From NCBI GenBank assembly GCA_004561775.1, contig SFUD01000066.1, positions 1 to 5,301 on the forward strand: DNA of 5,301 bases, read 5' to 3'. The stretch comes from a bacterium. GTDB taxonomy: Bacteria; Bacteroidota; Bacteroidia; Bacteroidales; UBA932. This document shows positions 1 to 5,301 of the stretch, one piece after another (the first letter of the stretch is position 1; every line of letters begins with the position of its first letter). Made by a program: the position numbers and the translations under genes. The notes below the pieces were generated by a model. It ran no database searches. It was not told the DNA's origin and saw only the letters and a program-made list of their open reading frames with translations.

Positions 1-48
1 ACGCTCTTCAAGGGGAAGGGCAGTGATAGTAAAGAGGTTAAGGAGTAA
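1..48 (+). CDS. C-terminal end of an unidentified upstream gene (partial)
   Basis: The frame beginning at base 1 stays open for 15 codons and stops at TAA (46-48). The visible tail reads TLFKGKGSDSKEVKE, which is hydrophilic and lysine-rich, as expected for a protein C-terminus. The stop shares its last base with the ATG of the YitT gene (TAATG), an arrangement typical of co-transcribed and translationally coupled genes, and that overlap is the main reason for calling it. One other forward frame is also open over these few bases, so the call is moderate. The product cannot be identified from 15 residues. Confidence 0.5.
   Translation, partial: TLFKGKGSDSKEVKE
40..45 (+). promoter_or_regulatory. 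Possible ribosome binding site of the YitT gene
   Basis: AAGGAG lies only two bases before the ATG at 48, closer than the usual 5-9 base spacing. A second purine-rich stretch, AAAGAGG at 31-37, sits at a more usual distance of 10 bases. Either could serve. Start selection may instead depend mainly on coupling with the upstream stop codon through the TAATG overlap. Confidence 0.3.
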
Positions 49-986
49 TGGAAAAGTTGGGCATTAAAGCAATCTGGCGGGAGTTTAAGGCATATATCAT
101 TATTGCCATAGGTCTTCTCAGCTACTGTCTTGGATGGGATATCTTTCTTATCCCAAACCATATGGTGGGTGGCGGTGTAACAGGTATCTCCGCAATCCTC
201 TTATATGCGTTCGGGATTCCGGTGAGTATCTCATTCTTTATAATAAATACCGTACTGTTGGCAATTGCGCTTAAGGTTTTGGGTAAGTCGTTCGGATTCA
301 AGACGGTCTTTGCAACAGTTGTCGTCTCATTGTATTTTCAGTTTTTGCCGCAATATATTCCAACGGATTTTATTGTGGAGTTTGCCACAAGCAACGGTAA
401 GCTGGTGTGTGCAATCTGCGGAGGTGCGCTTGCAGGAGTGGGTATAGGTATTTGCTTCTCTGTTGGGGGCAGCACAGGAGGTACGGACATTGTTGCTCTC
501 ATTATAACAAAGTACAGAAATGTCTCCCCAGGCAGAGTCATACTGCTTATAGATATCTTCATAATTGCCTCCTCCCTCTTCTTGCCGGCGCAGAGTGTTT
601 CAGATGCAGGCGGAGCTGCAGTGGAGGTGACATTAGGGCAGAGACTGGCTACTATAATGTATGGCTATATTCTTGTGGGTGTCTGCAGCTTCAGCATAGA
701 TTTCTATATGAGCGGTACAAACCAGAGCCTGCAGCTCTTCATCTTCTCAAAGGAGTATGACCGTATTGCCGATGCAATAACACAGAATCTGGGCAGGGGC
801 GTTACTGTCTTTGATGGTCAGGGATGGTACACCAAAAGAGAGAATAAGGTTCTTCTGGTGGTTGTGCATAAACAGGACCTCAATTTTGTATATAGATTTA
901 TAAAGGATGTGGACCCCAAAGCCTTTGTCTCTGTGGCCTCTGTTCACGGAGTTTATGGAGAAGGCTTTGAAGAGATGAAGAAATAA
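48..986 (+). CDS. YitT family membrane protein with DUF2179 domain
   Basis: This 312-residue integral membrane protein has about six hydrophobic segments (roughly residues 15-35, 44-76, 84-101, 118-139, 163-180 and 198-216). A soluble C-terminal domain at about 222-305 matches DUF2179. The glycine-rich GGSTGGTDI at 140-148 and GRGVT at 249-253 are characteristic of the YitT/DUF161 family, and the length is typical, so the gene looks intact. Members sit in the cytoplasmic membrane. Their substrate is not established, although a transport role is often assumed. The ATG at 48 is chosen because it overlaps the upstream stop and precedes the first membrane segment by a short basic N-terminus. It probably belongs to an operon entering from the left. 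Family assignment is confident, function is not. Confidence 0.92.
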   Translation: MEKLGIKAIWREFKAYIIIAIGLLSYCLGWDIFLIPNHMVGGGVTGISAILLYAFGIPVSISFFIINTVLLAIALKVLGKSFGFKTVFATVVVSLYFQFLPQYIPTDFIVEFATSNGKLVCAICGGALAGVGIGICFSVGGSTGGTDIVALIITKYRNVSPGRVILLIDIFIIASSLFLPAQSVSDAGGAAVEVTLGQRLATIMYGYILVGVCSFSIDFYMSGTNQSLQLFIFSKEYDRIADAITQNLGRGVTVFDGQGWYTKRENKVLLVVVHKQDLNFVYRFIKDVDPKAFVSVASVHGVYGEGFEEMKK

Positions 987-998
987 AAAAATATTTAC

Positions 999-1006
999 TA
1001 TATTTG
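999..1006 (+). promoter_or_regulatory. Bacteroidota-type -7 promoter element for tRNA-Leu
   Basis: TATATTTG matches the TAnnTTTG -7 consensus of the Bacteroidota primary sigma factor. It ends 10 bases before the first tRNA base, which puts transcription start near 1009-1012 and leaves a very short 5' leader. The expected TTTG-like -33 element is not evident at normal spacing: the region upstream is A/T-rich, and the nearest TTTG (966-969) is about 10 bases too far. The tRNA could also be reached by read-through from the YitT gene. Confidence 0.55.
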
Positions 1007-1016
1007 CACCCGATTA

Positions 1017-1103
1017 GCCCTGGTGGTGGAATTGGTAGACACGCTAGTTTCAGGGACTAGTGGTCGCAAGACTGTGCAGGTTCGAGTCCTGTCCAGGGCA
1101 CCA
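1017..1103 (+). tRNA. tRNA-Leu (anticodon CAG)
   Basis: A complete class II tRNA cloverleaf can be folded. The 7-base-pair acceptor stem is GCCCTGG (1017-1023) with CCAGGGC (1093-1099), followed by discriminator A1100 and an encoded CCA at 1101-1103. The D stem is GTG/CAC (1026-1028 with 1040-1042), with the conserved GG at 1034-1035. The anticodon stem is CTAGT/ACTAG (1044-1048 with 1056-1060) around loop TTCAGGG, giving anticodon CAG (1051-1053), which reads CUG leucine codons. The variable arm (1061-1075) is long, with a GTC/GAC stem and a GCAA loop, as expected for leucine. The T arm is GCAGG/CCTGT with loop TTCGAGT. Discriminator A is the leucine identity base. Confidence 0.97.
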
Positions 1104-1121
1104 AATAAAACTCTCTGTAAA

Positions 1122-2273
1122 TCAGTCTCTCTTTGCATATCTGCAGAGAAGCATCTCACAAATAAGTTTTATCCATATTATTGCGCAGGGCAGAGCCTTC
1201 AGCGCATAAGGTCTTACAAACTCGTCTCTAAGGTATTTGGGGAATAGGTCGGAAGGGGAGAGGCTTGTAAGCACAAAAGCAAATACCATAAGTGCAATAT
1301 CCCACTTGGAGCGCTTCCACGGCGCACTCCAATACCAGATGGCAACTCCTGCCAGAGCAATTATGTAGGAGCTGGACTCGCTTCCTGTGCTGAAGAGCAC
1401 CACAAAGAGCAGCACAGAGGCAAGCGCCGCCAGGCGGAAAGCAATATGCCTGTATTGCCCAAAGCGGAGGAAAGGGAGCGCTGTAAGAAGCATTCCCGGT
1501 GCTATTATAAAGAGGTCTGAGAAGTTGCATCCCGATATTCTGTGCGCCATTCCTATGATTGATATATTCTGGTAGAGCGAGTCCGCATTCTCTCCGTTCT
1601 TCTCTATTATATTTCCTATCCACTCTGTGTAGCAATTAATTATATATTCCGGGGAGGAGATTGCCATTGGCAGAGCAAAGAGCAGCAGCATCCATCCTGC
1701 AAAGGAGAGGATGAAGCGCAACTTATGTTTGGAGAAGAGGAAGAAGGCAATTCCAACAATGCCGTAAATCTTTACAAGTGTTCCTATCACAATAAGCAGG
1801 GTGGCCCAATGGTCTCTCTCCCTCTCTATCAGCAGGAATGCCAGAATAATTATGGCAGCAATCACAACATTGAACTGATTCATAAAGAGGGCTGTCATAA
1901 GTTCGTGGGCGCAGAACCAGTATATGAAGATTATCCTCTTCTGAGGAATAGGCAACCTCCAGATGCTGCAGAAGAGCAAAACTGTCATAGCAACAGACCA
2001 GAGCACCTGCCCTAGCCACACCGGCAGCAGTGCAAACGGCGCAATTATGAGACTGAAGAGCGGACCGTAGTGGTTAATGTCAAAATACTCTTCGGGATAA
2101 GGAACATATAGAGGCAATTCCTGCCAGGTATGCCAAAATACTCCTCTGAATATGAGGAAGTTATTGCCTTTGGAGATGAGTCCTGCAACAATGCTCAGCA
2201 CAAGCCATATTACAACAAGGGCGGCCGGTGCGCCAAGAAAGCCCAAATGCTTTTTTACTTGCTCTATCTTCAT
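1122..2273 (-). CDS. GT87/DUF2029 family membrane glycosyltransferase-like protein
   Basis: This 383-residue, strongly hydrophobic protein has about nine or ten predicted membrane segments. Its pattern is that of GT87 (DUF2029), GT-C-fold enzymes that use a polyprenyl-phosphate sugar donor. Recognisable features are the NNFLIF segment after the first membrane helix (37-42), LYVPYP (55-60), the HYGPLFSLIIAPFALLP block (68-84), MNQFNVVIAA (131-140), and a lysine before the next helix in LVKIYG (166-171). It would act in the cytoplasmic membrane, possibly transferring a sugar to an envelope glycan or lipid, but donor and acceptor are unknown. Its ATG overlaps the upstream hydrolase stop as ATGA, which fixes the start and suggests coupling. 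It is the last gene of the operon. The first loop has Asn-Asn where many GT87 members carry the catalytic Asp, so activity should not be assumed. Confidence 0.75.
   Translation of the reverse strand: MKIEQVKKHLGFLGAPAALVVIWLVLSIVAGLISKGNNFLIFRGVFWHTWQELPLYVPYPEEYFDINHYGPLFSLIIAPFALLPVWLGQVLWSVAMTVLLFCSIWRLPIPQKRIIFIYWFCAHELMTALFMNQFNVVIAAIIILAFLLIERERDHWATLLIVIGTLVKIYGIVGIAFFLFSKHKLRFILSFAGWMLLLFALPMAISSPEYIINCYTEWIGNIIEKNGENADSLYQNISIIGMAHRISGCNFSDLFIIAPGMLLTALPFLRFGQYRHIAFRLAALASVLLFVVLFSTGSESSSYIIALAGVAIWYWSAPWKRSKWDIALMVFAFVLTSLSPSDLFPKYLRDEFVRPYALKALPCAIIWIKLICEMLLCRYAKRD
2270..2273 (-). promoter_or_regulatory. ATGA stop/start overlap coupling hydrolase and GT87
   Basis: On the minus strand the GT87 start ATG (2273-2271) and the hydrolase stop TGA (2272-2270) share bases in an ATGA arrangement. 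This usually allows a terminating ribosome to restart on the next gene and implies that the two proteins come from one transcript. Confidence 0.7.
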
Positions 2274-3208
2274 TTATCTCTAAATATGTATTTCTGCAAA
2301 AAATAATCTACCTGCTCCAGCTGGTGCTGCATAGCCCACACGGCAACGGAGTGGTCCTTGCTTTTATAGCTCTTAAGCATATATGGAGCACCCCTTCTCT
2401 TAAGCGATTTTGCAATGGTGAAGGAGCCGTTCAGGCTAACTTTTCTGCCGCCAGAAGCGCTTTGTGTTCTCTTGAATGGCACAATATTGTCTGCCTTGCC
2501 GTGGAAGAGCGCAATTGGCGCAGGCATACTCTCCCACTGCAAATCCTCTCCAAAACTCATAATGGCGCCGGCAAAGGCAATTACTCCGCAATAGTTGAAA
2601 CTCTCCGGCATCTGCTCAGGCGCCTTGCGGTTAGCCAGATAATACTCTGCCTGGAGCGCAATTATTGCTCCGGCGCTTGAGCCGCTTGCCATTATTTGCA
2701 ATGGATTTACGGAGAGGGCAAAGGAGTGCTTCAAAATGTAGAGAGTGGCCGTAAAGAGATCTTCAACAGCCCTGTCAAGCGCAGATTGCGTAAGAGGTGC
2801 CAATTTGGCACTCTCTTCAAGCCTGTAATCTATGGAGAAGACCGTAATGCCCCTCTCTGCTATGTGGCAGAGGTACTCCCGATATCTCTTGTCATCTCTG
2901 CCGCCTGCAGTGGAATCTCCTCCGGAGAGGAAGATGAGAGCAGGGCGGGGCGCCATTGCAACTCTTGACGCTCTTGGTGCAGTTTGCGGGCCATCTGCAG
3001 AGGCTGCATCTCTCTTTGGGGGAACAATGTTGGAATAGATATCCATATAGAGGCTATCCTGCCCCTTTACCGCATAGAGAAGGGTGCGCCTCTGTATGTT
3101 GCAAGGCAACTCCTCTGCCGCGCTTGTGCCTGCAAAGGCAAAGAGCAGCAGAAGAATAGGGATTATCCTCTGCAGCGATGCTCTATTCAAAAGAGTAGTG
3201 CTTGCCAT
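2270..3208 (-). CDS. Secreted alpha/beta-hydrolase (esterase-like)
   Basis: Read from the ATG at 3208, this is a 312-residue serine hydrolase of the alpha/beta-hydrolase fold (esterase/lipase, COG0657-like). The N-terminus is a signal peptide: basic start, hydrophobic core IIPILLLLFAFA, and GTSA-A near residues 27-31. The likely catalytic triad is Ser178 in the nucleophile elbow GSSAG (176-180), Asp240 in HGKAD (236-240) and His286 in KDHSVAV (284-290). The oxyanion-loop equivalent is FLSGGDS (93-99), and IDYRLEES (126-133) is the usual strand after it. Residues 62-91 form a Pro/Ala/Arg-rich insert. An in-frame ATG at 3235 gives nine extra residues (MTTSNRCWN) that spoil the signal peptide, so 3208 is preferred. 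No good Shine-Dalgarno is seen. The gene starts inside the DPP III gene and its stop overlaps the GT87 start. The substrate is unknown; an acyl ester on a polysaccharide or lipid is a reasonable guess. Confidence 0.82.
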   Translation of the reverse strand: MASTTLLNRASLQRIIPILLLLFAFAGTSAAEELPCNIQRRTLLYAVKGQDSLYMDIYSNIVPPKRDAASADGPQTAPRASRVAMAPRPALIFLSGGDSTAGGRDDKRYREYLCHIAERGITVFSIDYRLEESAKLAPLTQSALDRAVEDLFTATLYILKHSFALSVNPLQIMASGSSAGAIIALQAEYYLANRKAPEQMPESFNYCGVIAFAGAIMSFGEDLQWESMPAPIALFHGKADNIVPFKRTQSASGGRKVSLNGSFTIAKSLKRRGAPYMLKSYKSKDHSVAVWAMQHQLEQVDYFLQKYIFRDK

Positions 3209-5222
3209 ATTCCAGCATCTGTTTGAGGTAGTCATTGTTGTAAACTATCTTGTAATCCACAACTTTGCCATTCTCAACCACAGGGGTTATGTCGGGATTG
3301 ATAAAGCCCTTGTAAGGCTTAAGGTTAAGAGTTGCAAAGCGCTCCTTAACCTCTTTGTGAAGCTCTGGGTCTATATGTATTGCATATTTCTCCACCAGTT
3401 CTGCTCCGGCTTTGTAGTCTCCCTCTGACTTTATTCTCTGAATCTCGGCCAGAAGTTTGCCAAAGAGTCCTCTGAGGGCCTGGTAGTCTGTTATTACAAA
3501 GTAGGTCTTGCCATCTCTTACCCTCTTCTCTATCACATCTCTCTCTGCTCCGGTGTTGCTCTTAAGTCCCATAGTGTAGCACCACTCTGCAATAAGTTTG
3601 CGGTCCTGCATATGTGCCTCTGTGTTGGTCTTGCCAAGCTCTATGCGGCTGAACTGAGTAAAGAGTCCGTTGCGGATGTAGGAGTCGTACTGAGCCTTGT
3701 AAGCCTGGTCGTTAGGAATAATTCCAAGTTCCACAAGCTTCTGGTCTGCAACATAGTAGAGTCCAAAGAGGTCTGCTCTTGCCTCCTCCAGGGCAGAGCT
3801 GTACTCGCCCAGCGCATTGGCAGGTGTGGTAGGGAGAAGCTGTCCCGAACCGTGTCCAAGGCACTCGTGTATATCTGTATGGAGGTCGTCTGTGATGGGA
3901 CCGTACTCTTTGCATCTTGCTATCTCCGCCTCGTCCCAGGCAAACTCCGCGAGGATGCTCTTTGGCTGCTCCAGAGAGGCTTTGTTGTATGCATCTGTGA
4001 TATTTGCTATTGTAACGGATTTGGAGCCGTACTCCTTTCTTATCCAGTCTGCATTCGGGAGATTGATTCCTATAGGTGTTGCAGGGTAGCTGTCTCCGGC
4101 AATTGCAGCCACATTTATCACCTTTGCAATTACTCCCTTCACCTGACTCTTCTTGAAGCGGCTGTCTATAGGGGAGTTATCCTCAAACCACTGGGCATTG
4201 TCGCTTATGGCCTTTGTTCTCTTGGAGGCCTCAAAATCCTTGTAGCTTACATTGCCCTCCCAGGCTCCCTTGCGGCCAAGAGGGTCGTTGTAATCCTCCA
4301 CAAAACCATTTATGAAATCTACAGAGCCCTCTGTCTCCTGAACCCAGGCAATGTTGTACTCGTCCCAGGTCTTGAGGTCTCCTGTTGTGTAGTACTCTAT
4401 GAGTTTCTCTATGTAGTTGCGCTGCGCATCATTCTCTGCAAACTCCTTTGCATTATTCAGGTGGCCGACTATTACCTTCAGGGTCTTGTCGTATTTGCCG
4501 CCAATCTTATATACCTCCTCCTCTATCTTGCCATCTCTCTTTACAAGTTTGCTGTTGAGGCCGTAGGATGGCGGGGTTGTATCGCCCGGCTTTGCCATTG
4601 CCTGGTAAAAGGCATTGGCCTCATCTTTTGTAATGTTGCCATCGTAAAAGTTTACGGCAGATGCCATTACAATATCCTTATCCTTGCCCTGATAGCTCCT
4701 TTGTGAGAGAATGGCAGGGTCGAATATTACCGGAAGAAGCTCGTCGCAAAGTTCCTGCTGGCCCGTTGCCGTCATAAGAGACCTGAAGTACTCCTGAGGG
4801 CACTCCGGGATTATCTTGTCCAGCGCGTAGTGGTGGTGAATGCCGTTGCTGAAGAAGACCCTCTTGGCATAGATGAGGAAATCCTGATACTCTTTGGCGG
4901 AGGTGTCGCCCTTGTACTCCTCCAGAATCTTCTCAAGCACTCTTCTTACTGCAAGGTTGTAGCTGCAGTTCTGGTCAAAGAGAATGTCTCTTCCGCTCTT
5001 TGCCGCCTCTCCAAGATGGTAAATGTAGGCCTTCTGGTTAAAGGTTAGTGAGTCCCATTCCGGCACTCTGTAGCGGAGAATCTGAATATCTGCAAATTCG
5101 TCCACTATATATTTGAAATCACCATTGTTGCCGGCAGATGAAACCTTGTTGCCGCAAGAGGTTGCGGTAAATGCCGATATGCCTAATGCAGAGATTAAAA
5201 ACATAGTTGCAAAACTTCTCAT
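3183..5222 (-). CDS. Dipeptidyl peptidase III (M49 zinc peptidase), putative lipoprotein
   Basis: This 679-residue M49 peptidase would remove dipeptides from the N-terminus of short peptides. The hallmark zinc site is present: HECLGH at 452-457 (His452 and His457 as ligands, Glu453 as catalytic base) and EEARAD at 479-484 with Glu480 as third ligand. Other family-typical blocks are PIGINLPNADW (383-393) and QRIKSEGDY (595-603). Length and motif spacing resemble the shorter Bacteroides-type enzymes rather than the roughly 737-residue human protein. The N-terminus (1-22) is hydrophobic and ends in ATSC, so Cys23 is a likely lipidation site. No acidic surface-export signal follows the cysteine, which suggests periplasmic rather than cell-surface placement. 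It is the first gene of the minus-strand operon, preceded by a -7 promoter element and an A/T-rich leader without a Shine-Dalgarno. The sequence looks intact with all key residues. Confidence 0.95.
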   Translation of the reverse strand: MRSFATMFLISALGISAFTATSCGNKVSSAGNNGDFKYIVDEFADIQILRYRVPEWDSLTFNQKAYIYHLGEAAKSGRDILFDQNCSYNLAVRRVLEKILEEYKGDTSAKEYQDFLIYAKRVFFSNGIHHHYALDKIIPECPQEYFRSLMTATGQQELCDELLPVIFDPAILSQRSYQGKDKDIVMASAVNFYDGNITKDEANAFYQAMAKPGDTTPPSYGLNSKLVKRDGKIEEEVYKIGGKYDKTLKVIVGHLNNAKEFAENDAQRNYIEKLIEYYTTGDLKTWDEYNIAWVQETEGSVDFINGFVEDYNDPLGRKGAWEGNVSYKDFEASKRTKAISDNAQWFEDNSPIDSRFKKSQVKGVIAKVINVAAIAGDSYPATPIGINLPNADWIRKEYGSKSVTIANITDAYNKASLEQPKSILAEFAWDEAEIARCKEYGPITDDLHTDIHECLGHGSGQLLPTTPANALGEYSSALEEARADLFGLYYVADQKLVELGIIPNDQAYKAQYDSYIRNGLFTQFSRIELGKTNTEAHMQDRKLIAEWCYTMGLKSNTGAERDVIEKRVRDGKTYFVITDYQALRGLFGKLLAEIQRIKSEGDYKAGAELVEKYAIHIDPELHKEVKERFATLNLKPYKGFINPDITPVVENGKVVDYKIVYNNDYLKQMLEYGKHYSFE

Positions 5223-5260
5223 ATTGTTCTTTTATATTGTTATTTCTTTACATCAATTAG

Positions 5261-5295
5261 CAAAGATATTCTTTTTTTCCTCACCTTTGCCAAAA
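5261..5295 (-). promoter_or_regulatory. Promoter of the DPP III-hydrolase-GT87 operon
   Basis: On the minus strand TATCTTTG (5268-5261) fits the Bacteroidota -7 consensus TAnnTTTG. A TTTG within TTTTGG (5295-5290) is a candidate -33 element, 22 bases upstream, slightly more than the usual 19-21. Transcription would start near 5256, leaving a leader of roughly 30-35 A/T-rich bases before the ATG at 5222. No operator or riboswitch structure is seen in the leader. Confidence 0.6.
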
Positions 5296-5301
5296 TTTAC
5301 T

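Noticed and set aside
985..1005. An A/T-only hairpin (AAATAT/ATATTT) followed on the minus strand by a run of seven T, as a terminator for the operon
   Set aside because: A six-pair stem of only A-T pairs is too weak, it lies beyond the whole tRNA gene, and the same bases are better explained as the tRNA promoter.
1017..1103. tRNA-Leu as an integration site for a mobile element
   Set aside because: No integrase gene or repeated copy of the tRNA 3' end is present in the window, and the adjacent genes look like ordinary chromosomal genes.
1112..1149. Inverted repeat TCTCTG / CAGAGA near the tRNA 3' side
   Set aside because: The arms are six bases with a loop of about 26 bases and no T-run. 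CTCT/AGAG-type words are common throughout the minus-strand genes, so this is likely chance.
1023..1247. A 74-codon + strand open frame starting in the tRNA gene
   Set aside because: It begins inside the tRNA-Leu; the familiar MVELVDTLVSG-like start is the well-known spurious translation of tRNA-Leu genes. The remainder is antisense to the GT87 gene.
2228..2680. A 150-codon + strand open frame opposite the hydrolase and the GT87 start
   Set aside because: It is antisense to the hydrolase, which has a signal peptide and a full catalytic triad. The antisense product shows no domain or ribosome binding site.
3612..4706. A 364-codon open frame on the + strand opposite the DPP III gene
   Set aside because: It lies wholly antisense to a well-supported M49 peptidase with its zinc motifs intact. 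The translation is Cys/Leu/Val-rich without recognisable domains, as expected from the complement of a purine-rich coding strand with few stop complements.

Overview
The window looks like ordinary chromosomal DNA from a member of the Bacteroidota, most likely the Bacteroidales. Three things point that way. TAnnTTTG-type -7 promoter elements sit before the tRNA gene and before the minus-strand operon. Shine-Dalgarno sequences are weak or absent ahead of the minus-strand genes. The proteins (a DPP III with HECLGH/EEARAD motifs, a GT87 protein with an NNFLIF segment, a YitT/DUF2179 protein) resemble Bacteroidales family members. The genus cannot be named from the sequence alone.

Layout. On the + strand, the last 15 codons of an unidentified gene (1-48) overlap by one base the start of a YitT-family membrane protein (48-986). 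A tRNA-Leu(CAG) gene with its own promoter and an encoded CCA end follows at 1017-1103. The rest of the window is a tightly packed minus-strand operon read from 5222 down to 1122. Its order is a putative lipoprotein dipeptidyl peptidase III (5222-3183), a secreted alpha/beta-hydrolase (3208-2270, overlapping the peptidase gene by 26 bases), and a multi-pass GT87/DUF2029-type membrane glycosyltransferase-like protein (2273-1122, joined by a 4-base ATGA overlap). A promoter for this operon is visible at 5261-5295.

How the genes may work together. All three operon products are predicted to be in or across the envelope: an exported zinc peptidase, an exported serine hydrolase and an inner-membrane GT-C-type enzyme. 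The overlaps suggest coupled translation, but no shared substrate can be deduced. The operon and the tRNA-Leu gene converge with only 18 bases between them and no clear terminator. No mobile element, CRISPR array, long repeat or clearly new biological system was found. The points worth a second look concern protein subfamily features and gene arrangement. No stretch longer than about 80 bases lacks a gene.
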